DNA of 64,000 nt from Rhodospirillum sp. (GTDB taxonomy: Bacteria; Pseudomonadota; Alphaproteobacteria; Rhodospirillales; Rhodospirillaceae), in NCBI GenBank assembly GCA_021741145.1, contig JAIOYK010000030.1:1-64000 (forward strand), read 5' to 3'. Both the position numbers and the translations under genes were made by a program. The notes under the pieces are model-generated. The model was not told the DNA's origin and made no database searches. It was given only the letters and a program-made list of their open reading frames with translations. Below, piece by piece: positions 34,422 through 42,692 of the stretch. How positions within the stretch are numbered: the first letter of the stretch is position 1; each line of letters begins with the position of its first letter.

Positions 34422-34781
34422 GTGACGCATGATATTAAGAGCTTGGAAAATTCTGTTTTTGAGAGTGTACGTTCGTATTTCGAAAGCTTGGGCAAGGAAG
34501 TCCGCGAGTATTTCGAAAGCCTGGGCCCGGAGGTCCGCGCGTGTTGCAAAAGCACGGGCACGGAGGTCCGAGCGTGTTGCAAAGGCACGGGCACGGAGAT
34601 CCGAGCGTGTTGCAAAGGCACGGGCACGGAGGTCCGCGCGCCGTGCAAAAGTGCGGGCACAGATATCCGCAAGTATTTCGAAACCATGGGCGTGTGGATC
34701 TTCGCTGGCTCGGAAGGCGTGGGAGCACGGATCCACACGTCTTACGGATTTTTACAACGCAAGACCACCGGTATTGATTAG
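34422..34781 (+). CDS. Alternative overlapping reading frame through the repeats
   Basis: A GTG at 34422 opens a 119-residue frame that overlaps the large gene in another phase. Its product has amphipathic 11-residue units (VREYFESLGPEV) and a Cys-rich centre (RACCKGTGTE). It stops at 34781. It might be the real product of the repeats, an upstream gene, or an artefact of repeat structure. I list it as a competing interpretation, not as a second confident gene. Confidence 0.25.
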   Translation: MTHDIKSLENSVFESVRSYFESLGKEVREYFESLGPEVRACCKSTGTEVRACCKGTGTEIRACCKGTGTEVRAPCKSAGTDIRKYFETMGVWIFAGSEGVGARIHTSYGFLQRKTTGID

Positions 34782-36606
34782 ACTGCTCAGTGGTAGTTTA
34801 GTCGTATATTATTCAGACAGCTTTTCAGATGAGAAACGTCTGGACGGCTATATCAAAAAATTAGGACAACGATTTCCGAATAGAATTTTTATTACATACG
34901 ACCAAAGGGTACGACATGCACTGCCGCAAATGCAGTTGTGGCGTCATTTTCTCAGTACTTCTGAAGAACTAGTGTTTTACGAGCGCGGGCGATTGTTCTT
35001 GAGCGATTGGATGTCATCCCTGAATGATACCGCCAAGGACATCTTGGAACCATTTCATCCAGCACTGGTTTCTATTGCGTTTCGCGCCCATGTCATCGCC
35101 GATGTTGGAGCGAGACCTGACGTTGTCCAAATCGTCTGCGGACCAGCCAACCTTCATACAGAGTTTTTAAAAAAATCGTCTTTTATCCGCAATTTCCGCC
35201 AAAAGATACTATATGTTTGGCTCCGTCCTTTTATAAATCACCTGTTCCCGGCCACTCGACCTTACATGGACAGTATAAGTCTTGGTAGTTTTATCGAGGC
35301 GTCTCATGGCAATTCCTCATCTACTTCTGGTGATTTGGTGTGGACCCAAACATCAAAAATTGATGGGACCGGCCCCCTATGCTTGGGTATCCTAGAAGAT
35401 TCGGGGAGCAACTTGAATTTTACTCCTGGTCGGGACGTCTTTCAAAAGCTGTCCAATAACCAAAAATTTAGAACAATTGTTCTTTCTTCCAGCCCAAGAG
35501 TTGTTGACGCCCTAAGAGATGAGGGAATCCAATCCTATCGGTTACCTTTTGCGCCATTTCCTCATGATTCGGAATCCGCATTCAATAGATTTTCCGCGAC
35601 GCTGAATGCCGTACGAACCTGTTCTGCTAGCGGGAATACTTACGAAGTCGGGATTTTTCGGAATTTAGTTGAAGGCCATCTCTATAGTTGGGCGCTGGTG
35701 GCGGGTGGCACGACCTCCGCGGCCAAGGATATCGCGGCACGCTACTCCACTCCCGTTTTGTTATCGATCAACGAGCAGATTTCCAGCGCGATTGCCGCCT
35801 CCCGCGCGATCAAAAGTGCAAGGTGGGTTGGCTATAGTCCGGCGTTAATGTTCAATCACCCAGAGTCGAAGTTTTTTCCGGCGGACATTCATCTCGTGTA
35901 TGGAGAGCAACTGACGGAACTTATTAATAACACGAGCAACCCAGCCCCAACTGTGGAGGTTGTTGGCTCTGCTATCTTTGATCGGGCTTTAAACACGGGA
36001 ATTTCAAAAGACGCGTACAATCAGTTTAAAAGGGAAAATTTTCCTGGATGGACTGGAGAACCAGTCCTTAGCATTGGCACTGAGAACCGATCTGGACAAA
36101 TTAAAGACATCGCCTCTGTCTTGAAACAGCTCAACGAAATAGACAACATCTATGTTGTCATCAAAGTTCACCCCGAAGATAGCGCTTCAGAATTTCAAGA
36201 AATTGCAGAAGAAATTCTTAATAAGACAAAGTATCTTGTTCGAAAAGATTTGGCATTGGAACCACTACTTGCCGCCAGCGAACTTTTGATCTGCATGCGG
36301 TCAAATATTATTGTTACAGCCGCCCTTTTGGGGACCCCCACCTTGGTGTGCGACTTCTCCGGTAGCACAGAGATTATTGACTTCGCCGAAGAAGGAATAG
36401 CCGAGAAATGTGACTCTCAGGAACAGTTGGCTGGTTTGATATCTGAATTTCTTGACCCGATAAGAAAAACCAAAATACTTGAGAAGATTCTTTCCAATGT
36501 TCATCGATTCAATGGACAAAATGACGGCCGAAGCGCCGAGCGCGTTGAGAACTTCATCCAACACCTTATGGCTGAATCCAAACAATTCGAGAGTCCAGAA
36601 AATTAG
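34429..36606 (+). CDS. Large GT-B-like protein with basic repeat N-terminus
   Basis: A 725-residue protein. From about residue 115 it looks like a GT-B/CDP-glycerol glycerophosphotransferase or UDP-GlcNAc epimerase-like protein, ending with VIKVHPEDSASEF and ELLICMRSNIIVTAALLGTPTLVCDF. The first about 110 residues are an extremely basic 11-residue repeat (AKARARRSERV and variants) encoded by seven 33-bp DNA repeats. A second open frame covers the same repeats. Start at 34429 is uncertain. If the repeat frame is not translated, the true start lies later. No signal peptide is evident. Confidence 0.6.
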   Translation: MILRAWKILFLRVYVRISKAWARKSASISKAWARRSARVAKARARRSERVAKARARRSERVAKARARRSARRAKVRAQISASISKPWACGSSLARKAWEHGSTRLTDFYNARPPVLIRLLSGSLVVYYSDSFSDEKRLDGYIKKLGQRFPNRIFITYDQRVRHALPQMQLWRHFLSTSEELVFYERGRLFLSDWMSSLNDTAKDILEPFHPALVSIAFRAHVIADVGARPDVVQIVCGPANLHTEFLKKSSFIRNFRQKILYVWLRPFINHLFPATRPYMDSISLGSFIEASHGNSSSTSGDLVWTQTSKIDGTGPLCLGILEDSGSNLNFTPGRDVFQKLSNNQKFRTIVLSSSPRVVDALRDEGIQSYRLPFAPFPHDSESAFNRFSATLNAVRTCSASGNTYEVGIFRNLVEGHLYSWALVAGGTTSAAKDIAARYSTPVLLSINEQISSAIAASRAIKSARWVGYSPALMFNHPESKFFPADIHLVYGEQLTELINNTSNPAPTVEVVGSAIFDRALNTGISKDAYNQFKRENFPGWTGEPVLSIGTENRSGQIKDIASVLKQLNEIDNIYVVIKVHPEDSASEFQEIAEEILNKTKYLVRKDLALEPLLAASELLICMRSNIIVTAALLGTPTLVCDFSGSTEIIDFAEEGIAEKCDSQEQLAGLISEFLDPIRKTKILEKILSNVHRFNGQNDGRSAERVENFIQHLMAESKQFESPEN
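34479..34694 (+). repeat. Seven 33-bp tandem repeats, open in several frames
   Basis: Units begin at 34479, 34512, 34545, 34578, 34611, 34644 and 34677 (last one partial), each about TTCGAAAGC or TGCAAAGGC followed by GGGC-CGGAGGTCCG. They are GC-rich inside an AT-rich island. One frame encodes SKAWARRSARV-like units, another encodes FESLGPEVRAC or CKGTGTEVRAC-like units. Both are open across the whole block. Confidence 0.9.
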
Positions 36607-36691
36607 CAGCGCAAGGACCCGGAAGATAATTCAGCTGTAGCGTGGCCGGTGCGGGACGAACAACGCAGACCTGCCTCTTCGATAGCGTTCC

Positions 36692-36935
36692 ATGGCACCG
36701 CATTCCCGGGACAATAGGGCCGCCGTCGGGAAGGAACGTCCATCCTATCGCTTTCACTCCAAGGGAAGGGTGACCACGAAAGTCCTCGCTATCGCCGATG
36801 TGTCGGGCAATTTAGTGCATTTCCGTTTCATGCCTGGGAAAGGAATTCAAACGCGTGGAAATACAGGCCTGCAAAGCAGACCAGAGCTTTGAAGCCATGG
36901 TCTATCTCGTGTCCGCCGTTATCAATAGCCGATGA
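36692..36935 (+). pseudogene. Decayed IS5-family-type transposase remnant
   Basis: The frame from 36692 contains GRVTTKVLAIADVSGNLVHFRFMPGKG. This resembles the conserved GRSRGGLTTKIHALVDxxGxPxRFxLTPGQ region of IS5-type DDE transposases. A different frame, ending at 36935, reads KADQSFEAMVYLVSAVINSR, like the C-terminal end of such transposases. The pieces lie in different frames with much of the middle missing, so the gene is dead. I cannot define inverted repeats. Confidence 0.55.
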
Positions 36936-37055
36936 ATCTCAACGGGCCCAAGAGGGGATCCGCGCGATAAAGTGGCGCCCCCTCAGACCCGCTCCACCCC
37001 CTTCCCACGATTAAGACTTGACGGTGGCCTCGGGTCCCGTCAATTTACAAAAACC

Positions 37056-37097
37056 ATGACAAAGAACCGGACCCCCCTAGGCCTACGGCTACTCTGA
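37056..37097 (+). CDS. Leucine leader peptide of the leuA attenuator
   Basis: ATG at 37056 opens a 13-codon frame, MTKNRTPLGLRLL. It carries four leucine codons near the end, three of them CTA, a rare codon here, plus CTC. It stops at 37097, two bases before a terminator-like hairpin and 284 bases before leuA. Clustered rare Leu codons beside a terminator are the hallmark of ribosome-mediated attenuation of leucine biosynthesis. Confidence 0.65.
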   Translation: MTKNRTPLGLRLL

Positions 37098-37098
37098 T

Positions 37099-37127
37099 CG
37101 CTCCGCCCCGCAGGGCGGCGCGCTTTT
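37099..37127 (+). promoter_or_regulatory. Attenuator hairpin upstream of leuA
   Basis: CCGCCC (37103-37108) pairs with GGGCGG (37113-37118) around a 4-base loop, with possible extension CGC/GCG across a T/C mismatch, then CTTTT (37123-37127). GGGCG (37113-37117) could instead pair with CGCCC at 37137-37141, offering an alternative fold. Confidence 0.55.
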
Positions 37128-37380
37128 GTCGTTTGTCGCCCATTCAGGTCCGAGTGTCTTCTCATGGTTTCCAAGATTATCGATATGGTTTATGCAAGCT
37201 TCAGGCGCTCCCGCCGCGTTTTCGCGTCGGGTCGGTTCGTCCAGGGATCGCTTGTTCACCATTGGGTCCGACTAACGGGCGGCCACCGGGCGATCAAGGC
37301 ACCCCGGTGGTCGTGACGATTCTGGCCGACACCCCACGACAGAACACATAGATTTCGCGCGATAAGGAGCGCCCGTTCCA

Positions 37381-39057
37381 ATGATGATCGATCCGTCCAA
37401 AAAATCCCGCCCCTTCACCCCCGTGGCCTTGCCCGACCGCACCTGGCCGAACAAAACCGTCTCCAAGGCCCCCATCTGGTGCGCGGTCGACCTGCGCGAC
37501 GGCAATCAAGCCCTGATCGAGCCCATGGGTTCCGACCGCAAGGTCAAGATGTTCGAGTTGCTCTGTGGCATGGGCTACAAGGAAATCGAAGTGGGCTTCC
37601 CCGCGGCGAGTCAGACCGATTTCGACTTTCTGCGCAAGCTGATCGACGAGGGTCGCATTCCGGCGGACGTCACCATTCAAGTGCTTACCCAGGCCCGCGA
37701 GGAGTTGATCAAGCGCACGTTCGAGGCCATCGACGGCGCCCCTTCGGCCATCGTTCACCTGTACAATTCCACCTCCACGCTCCAGCGCAGGGTGGTGTTC
37801 AACATGGACAAGCCGGGCATCACCCAGCTCGCCGTGCGCGGAGCCCAGATGGTCCGCGAAGGGGCTTCCAAGGTGAGCGCGGGAACCAAGGTGCGGTATC
37901 AGTATTCCCCGGAAAGCTTTACGGGGACCGAGATGGACTACGCCGTCGAAATCTGCGCCGCGGTGATGGATGTTCTGGAGCCCAGCGCCGCGAACCCCAT
38001 CATCCTGAACCTGCCCGCGACGGTGGAGATGTCCTCCCCCAACGTACACGCCGACCAGATCGAATGGTTCTGCCGGACTCTGCCCAACCGGGACCGGGCC
38101 TTGATCAGCCTGCACCCCCACAACGACCGGGGTACCGCCGTGGCCGCCACCGAACTGGGGTTGATGGCCGGGGCCGACCGGGTGGAGGGTACCCTGTTCG
38201 GCAATGGCGAGCGCACGGGCAACGTCGATTTGGTCACCCTGGGCCTGAACCTCTTCACCCAAGGCGTCGATCCAAAAATCGATTTCTCCGATATCAACCA
38301 CATCGTCGAAGTGGCCGTGGAGTGTAACCGTCTGCCGGTTCATGAACGCCATCCCTATGCGGGAGAGTTGGTTTTCACCGCGTTTTCCGGCAGCCATCAG
38401 GACGCCATCAACAAGGGTCTGAAGGCCATCCGCGAAAGCAACGCGGGCATATGGGAAGTCCCCTACCTGCCCATCGACCCCCAAGACCTGGGCCGCAGCT
38501 ACGAGGCGGTGATCCGAGTCAACAGCCAGTCCGGAAAGGGTGGCGTGGCTTATATCATGGATCGGGACTATGGCATCCGCATGCCCCGGGGCCTCCAGGT
38601 GGAATTCTCCAAGATCATCCAACGCATCACCGACGAGACCGGGGAGGAGATCAACTCCAAGCGCCTGTGGAAGGCCTTCGAGGACACCTATCTCGGCTTC
38701 GACAAGCCTTACACCTTTATCGAACACAGCTCCAAGCCCGACCCAGTCTCTCCCAACGACCGCATCCTGACGGCCACGGTGAAGGTGAACGGCAAGGTCA
38801 AGGAGATCGCCGGACGGGGCACCGGCCCCATCGAAGCCCTGGTGGACGCCATCCGCAAGGACAGCGGTCTGCAATTCACCATCGAGGATTACGAGGAGCA
38901 TACCCTGCGCCCTGGGTCCGACGCCCAGGCCGTGGCCTTTATCAAGGCCTCCCTGCCCGACGGCACATCCCGCCATGGGGTCGGCATCCACGCCAACTTC
39001 GTCGTGGCCTCGCTGAAGGCCGTGCTCTCCGCGGCCAATCACTTGGCCGAAGACTGA
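37381..39057 (+). CDS. leuA: 2-isopropylmalate synthase
   Basis: The enzyme condenses 2-oxoisovalerate with acetyl-CoA, the first step of leucine synthesis. The 558-residue form has the HMGL-like catalytic domain (WCAVDLRDGNQAL, then HPHNDRGTAVAATELGL with the metal-binding His pair) and a C-terminal leucine-sensing regulatory domain. The N-terminus FTPVALPDRTWPNKT matches the longer alpha-type LeuA2. AAGGAG precedes the ATG. Expression is probably controlled by the leader peptide attenuator upstream. Confidence 0.95.
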   Translation: MMIDPSKKSRPFTPVALPDRTWPNKTVSKAPIWCAVDLRDGNQALIEPMGSDRKVKMFELLCGMGYKEIEVGFPAASQTDFDFLRKLIDEGRIPADVTIQVLTQAREELIKRTFEAIDGAPSAIVHLYNSTSTLQRRVVFNMDKPGITQLAVRGAQMVREGASKVSAGTKVRYQYSPESFTGTEMDYAVEICAAVMDVLEPSAANPIILNLPATVEMSSPNVHADQIEWFCRTLPNRDRALISLHPHNDRGTAVAATELGLMAGADRVEGTLFGNGERTGNVDLVTLGLNLFTQGVDPKIDFSDINHIVEVAVECNRLPVHERHPYAGELVFTAFSGSHQDAINKGLKAIRESNAGIWEVPYLPIDPQDLGRSYEAVIRVNSQSGKGGVAYIMDRDYGIRMPRGLQVEFSKIIQRITDETGEEINSKRLWKAFEDTYLGFDKPYTFIEHSSKPDPVSPNDRILTATVKVNGKVKEIAGRGTGPIEALVDAIRKDSGLQFTIEDYEEHTLRPGSDAQAVAFIKASLPDGTSRHGVGIHANFVVASLKAVLSAANHLAED

Positions 39058-39101
39058 TGGCAAGACGCCCCGATTCCGCCATCATCGAGTCCTAATGGAG
39101 T

Positions 39102-39135
39102 GGGGATCGACGCAAGCCGTTGATCCCCTTTTTTT
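39102..39135 (+). terminator. Rho-independent terminator of leuA
   Basis: GGGGATC (39102-39108) pairs with GATCCCC (39122-39128), extended inward by G-U and ACG/CGT pairs, and is followed by seven T residues. It ends 45 bases after leuA plus spacer. The OpgC gene start must therefore lie after it. Confidence 0.9.
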
Positions 39136-39142
39136 CGTGAGC

Positions 39143-40333
39143 ATGCCCATGTCTCAGGGTCGGTTTGAAATTCTCGATGGTTTTCGTGGCTATTTCCTCA
39201 TTTTCATGGTGGTCACCCATTTCCAATACATGGACGGGTCCATCATCGGCCATATGACCCATGGGTCCCTGGGTTATGTCCAGGATGCCCAGGGCTTTGT
39301 CTTCCTGTCGGGACTGATCGTCGGCCTTCATCATGCCCGAGGTTATCTGACAGGGCGGGCCCGGCGCACGGATGGCAAACTGCTGGCCCGGGCTTGGCTG
39401 CTGTACCGTTACAGCCTGGGTCTCCTCGCCTTCCTCTTCCTGCTGCCTTTGCTGTTCCCTCCCCTCCAAGGGGGATGGGAGCGCTTTTACGCCGATTTCT
39501 TTCAGGATCCGACGCTCATCGGGGCCACGGCCCTGACTCTGCTCTATCAGCCCACCTACATGGATATCCTGCCCCAGTACATGCTCTACTTGGTGATCTC
39601 CCCCTTGCTCCTGCGGCTGGTCCTGAACGGTCGGGCGGCCTGGGTGATCGGGGGGAGCCTCCTGGTCTGGCTGCCGACCCAATTGGGCGTCCATGTGCCC
39701 GCAATCGCCGGATTGGAGTCCCTGGGACAGAACCTGTTCGGTCCGACTTTCATTACCCGGGCGGGGTTCAATCCCCTGGGCTGGCAATTGCTGTATGTCT
39801 CGGGTCTGGTCATTGGCGCGACCTTGGCCAAGGATCCGGACCGCCTGTGGTCCTGGTTCCCGGCAGGGGGCGGCGCGGCGCTGGTGGCCGCGGGAGTCTT
39901 GTTGGCCTATTTCCTGGTCATGCGTCTGGGACAAACTCTCTCTCTTCTTCCCCTGGATATCGTCCATTCCTTCCAGGTTCTGGACAATCGGACCACCCTC
40001 AGCATTGTCTATCCCATCAATTTCGCCGCCCTGGCTTATGCCATGACCTGGACACTGCTATGGGGAGGACAAAGCCCGCGTCGACCCGTGCGCGCGCTGG
40101 AGCGAAGCCTCCGGTGGATCTTCACCCATCCCTTTCCCCGGTTGCTCGGGCGCCACTCCCTGGGGGTCTATACCTTCCACTTGGTACTGGTCTTCACCAT
40201 GTACGCCCTGGAAACCGCGGTCGGCCCCTTCTCGGAACTGGGTAAGACTCTGATAACCCTGAGTGGAATCACCCTTCTCTTGATCCCTTCCTTTTTGGCG
40301 GAAAGCGCTCGAACGCGTATGACAGCCTCTTAG
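39143..40333 (+). CDS. OpgC-family multi-pass membrane acyltransferase
   Basis: A polytopic protein with about ten transmembrane helices. Its N-terminal RFEILDGFRGYFLIFMVVTHF and GFVFLSGLIVGLHHARGY are typical of OpgC-type proteins, which succinylate osmoregulated periplasmic glucans, and of the related acyltransferase-3 clan. I start at the ATG at 39143 (39149 is also possible), since an earlier in-frame start at 39095 would overlap the leuA terminator. Acceptor and donor are unknown here. No opgG/opgH genes are adjacent. Confidence 0.75.
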   Translation: MPMSQGRFEILDGFRGYFLIFMVVTHFQYMDGSIIGHMTHGSLGYVQDAQGFVFLSGLIVGLHHARGYLTGRARRTDGKLLARAWLLYRYSLGLLAFLFLLPLLFPPLQGGWERFYADFFQDPTLIGATALTLLYQPTYMDILPQYMLYLVISPLLLRLVLNGRAAWVIGGSLLVWLPTQLGVHVPAIAGLESLGQNLFGPTFITRAGFNPLGWQLLYVSGLVIGATLAKDPDRLWSWFPAGGGAALVAAGVLLAYFLVMRLGQTLSLLPLDIVHSFQVLDNRTTLSIVYPINFAALAYAMTWTLLWGGQSPRRPVRALERSLRWIFTHPFPRLLGRHSLGVYTFHLVLVFTMYALETAVGPFSELGKTLITLSGITLLLIPSFLAESARTRMTAS

Positions 40334-40456
40334 GGTTTTGAGAAAGGGCACCCCCTCCCTAGGGCCTATCCGCGCCCTTATCGCTTTCTCCCCCGCTCAA
40401 ACTCCCCTATACACGCTTGATCGCGCCATCCCCTAACCAATTTGAAGTCATTTCCC

Positions 40457-41632
40457 ATGGGATCCATCCGTACGCTTTTGGCGATTTCCGTCCTTATCAC
40501 GCATTCCGACCCAATTTTCGGGATCCAGTTGATGAACGGCGATATGGCCATCACCTGCTTTTTCATGATTTCCGGATTCCTGATGGGGTTGATCCTGGAG
40601 ACCAAGTACAAGCACCTTGGTCCGTTCTATTTGAACCGGGTCCTGCGCATTTACCCGGCCTACTTGGTGGCCCTGGTCTTCACCGCGGCGGTCATCGGAT
40701 TGATGGGAAGCGAGACCCACAATCCCTACCGGGTATGGCGCTGGTTATGGGACGTCCAGGACTGGCCGGGCATGATTTATGGAGCGGTCGCGAATCTGAC
40801 CCTTGTCGGGATCGACCTTTCCCGATACGCGGGCATCCTGGAAGATGGCCCTGTCGTCTTCCCCGCCTTCCTTCATCCCCTCGAGGATGTGAAGGGAGGA
40901 CACAATCTTCTGTTCGTGCCCCAGGGGTGGACTCTGGCCCTGGAATTGACGTTTTACCTCATCGCACCCTTTGTCACCCGCCTGCGAACCCGCCTCCTGG
41001 CGCCGTTGGTCCTCTGCGTTGTGGTCGGCGCGCGCATCGGAGACATGCTCTTGGCCCGGTTGGGTTATCATATCGATGTCTCCGCCCTGTTCCCCTTCCA
41101 GGTCCAGTATTTCCTTTTCGGGGTCCTTGCCTGGCGCGGATATCAGGGTCTCCATGCCCTGCCCGACCGATACGCGCCCGCGATCCGCGTCGCGGCCTGG
41201 GCAATGGTCCTTGTCGCGCTTTGCCTCATCCTGTTTGGGTATGATCTCTTCCATATGCTGAACAACGCCAGCCAAACCCTGCTGTATGCGTCCTTCGCCG
41301 CGACCATTCCCTTTCTGTTCCACCTCAGTCGCCGCTCGAACTGGGACAAATGGGCCGGAGAATTTTCCTATCCCATCTATCTCTTCCACTTTGGTGTGGT
41401 CCAGTTCCTCGGTTGGTACGTCGGCGTGAATTTTTTAGGCGAGGCCGCCCTGGTCATGACCCTGGCGATTTGCGCGCTCTATATCTTTCTCGTCGACCGG
41501 CCCCTGCAGGCCTGGCGTGCCCGGATCGCGCGCCAAGACGCGGGCCGGGGTGCCCCAACCATGGTGCCCGAGAGCTTGGTCTCGGAGCCCCTGATCGGCG
41601 AGCCCCCCCCGCGACGTGAGCAAGCCCCATGA
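40457..41632 (+). CDS. Acyltransferase-3 family membrane protein
   Basis: Ten or so transmembrane helices. Family features are LLAISVLITHSDPIF with the catalytic-type histidine, then FFMISGFLMGLIL, RVLRIYPAYLVALV and LALELTFYLIAPF. These enzymes acylate sugars of LPS or other exported polymers. I prefer the ATG at 40457 over the TTG at 40442. The stop codon overlaps the next gene by 4 bases. It lies 123 bases after the OpgC-like gene, so two membrane acyltransferases sit side by side. Confidence 0.82.
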   Translation: MGSIRTLLAISVLITHSDPIFGIQLMNGDMAITCFFMISGFLMGLILETKYKHLGPFYLNRVLRIYPAYLVALVFTAAVIGLMGSETHNPYRVWRWLWDVQDWPGMIYGAVANLTLVGIDLSRYAGILEDGPVVFPAFLHPLEDVKGGHNLLFVPQGWTLALELTFYLIAPFVTRLRTRLLAPLVLCVVVGARIGDMLLARLGYHIDVSALFPFQVQYFLFGVLAWRGYQGLHALPDRYAPAIRVAAWAMVLVALCLILFGYDLFHMLNNASQTLLYASFAATIPFLFHLSRRSNWDKWAGEFSYPIYLFHFGVVQFLGWYVGVNFLGEAALVMTLAICALYIFLVDRPLQAWRARIARQDAGRGAPTMVPESLVSEPLIGEPPPRREQAP

Positions 41633-42180
41633 CACAGCCCCTTATCCGCCCGGCGACCCTGGAAGACGTCCCCGCCATCCAAGCCATCTACGCCCCCTAT
41701 GTCATGACCTCCATGGCCACCTTCGAAACCATTCCCCCGGATGTCGCGGAGATGCGCACCCGAATCTCCACCCTCCTCGATGGCGGCTATCCGGTCTTGG
41801 TCGGCGAAATGGACAGTCGAATCGCTGGATACGCCTATGCTGGTCCCTTCCATCGCCGAGCCGCCTATCGGCCGACGGTGGAAAATTCCGTTTACATCGA
41901 TGGCACGGTCCGCCGGGGAGGGCTGGGCCGTGCCCTCATGGAGCATCTCATCGTCGAGTCCGCCGCCGTCGGCTTCCGCCAGATGATCGCGGTGATCACC
42001 AGCGGTCCGGACCGCTCCTCCGAGGTGTTCCACCGGAGCTTGGGTTTCCAGGAAATGGGGAAGGTGAAATCGGTGGGCTGGAAATTCGGACAATGGCTCG
42101 ACATCGCCTATTACCAATTGTCCCTGGGCAACGGCGACCAGACCCCGCCCCTGGAATCGGGATCCGCCGCGCCCTCTTAA
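41629..42180 (+). CDS. GNAT-family N-acetyltransferase (phosphinothricin acetyltransferase-like)
   Basis: A 183-residue GNAT of the Pat/Bar/YncA group: IRPATLEDVPAIQAIYAPYV, GYAYAGPFHRRAAYRPTVENSVYID, and the acetyl-CoA motif RRGGLGRALMEHLI. Members acetylate phosphinothricin, methionine sulfone or similar small amines. ATG at 41629 overlaps the upstream stop (ATGA). Confidence 0.87.
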   Translation: MTQPLIRPATLEDVPAIQAIYAPYVMTSMATFETIPPDVAEMRTRISTLLDGGYPVLVGEMDSRIAGYAYAGPFHRRAAYRPTVENSVYIDGTVRRGGLGRALMEHLIVESAAVGFRQMIAVITSGPDRSSEVFHRSLGFQEMGKVKSVGWKFGQWLDIAYYQLSLGNGDQTPPLESGSAAPS

Positions 42181-42267
42181 AAGGCGCGGGAAAAGCAATT
42201 TCCTTCAATACGGCACGCCTCCGCGCGGCAAGGATGGCCCGGTCCACCTAAATTGACCGAGGTTTCC

Positions 42268-42681
42268 ATGTCCATCCGCTGCGCTTTCCTCATCGACCCC
42301 ACCCTCCCCCTAGGCCTGATCGCGAACACCGCGGCCATCCTGTCCATGACCCTTGGTCGGGACCGGTCCGAGTTGATCGGGCCGCCGGTGACCGACGGGG
42401 ACGGCGTCACGCATCCCGGCATCACCACCGTCGTCCTTCCCATGCTCGCCGCCGATGCCCAGACCATCGCCGAGACCCGCCAGAAGGCCCTGACCCTAAA
42501 TAACGCCACGCTTGGCCTGATCGACGTGACGGAAACTGCCCAGCGGGCCAAGGCCTACGGGGACTACGAAGCCCGGATTGGCCAGATGGTGGAAGCGGAC
42601 CTGCGCTATCTGGGTCTTTGCCTCTATGGCCCCTCTGGCATCGTCCGCTCCCTGACCGGCACCCTGCCCCTGTTGCGATAA
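42268..42681 (+). CDS. DUF2000 family protein
   Basis: A 137-residue soluble protein with FLIDPTLPLGLIANTAAILSMTLG and LNNATLGLIDVTETAQRAKAYGDYE. This fits the DUF2000 family, often found next to AraC-type regulators. I start at 42268, with GAGG upstream, not the TTG at 42253. It lies 12 bases from the convergent AraC regulator. The activity of the family is unknown, although PTH2-like folds have been suggested. Confidence 0.75.
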   Translation: MSIRCAFLIDPTLPLGLIANTAAILSMTLGRDRSELIGPPVTDGDGVTHPGITTVVLPMLAADAQTIAETRQKALTLNNATLGLIDVTETAQRAKAYGDYEARIGQMVEADLRYLGLCLYGPSGIVRSLTGTLPLLR

Positions 42682-42692
42682 ACGACCGTTGC

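Larger units (their letters stand above)
32105..36640. other. Horizontally acquired-looking glycan gene island
   Basis: Base composition and codon use differ sharply from the GC-rich flanks over about 4.5 kb. It contains three genes on one strand: a polysaccharide deacetylase, a formyltransferase and a large GT-B-like protein. A decayed IS5-type transposase lies just beyond its right edge. The gene set suggests modification of a surface sugar polymer. Exact limits are approximate, set by eye. Confidence 0.6.
36607..37380. other. Region between the island and leuA
   Basis: It holds a decayed transposase at 36692-36935, a leucine leader peptide at 37056-37097, the attenuator hairpin at 37099-37127 and a GC-rich hairpin arm pair near 37281-37308 (CCACCGGG with CCCGGTGG). 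The rest shows no gene. Confidence 0.5.

Noticed and set aside
34479-34694. CRISPR array
   Set aside because: The 33-bp units are direct repeats without spacers, in coding frame, so they are not a CRISPR array.
37294-39063. 589-codon minus-strand frame over leuA
   Set aside because: It is a shadow of a clearly functional leuA. High-GC third positions keep such frames open.
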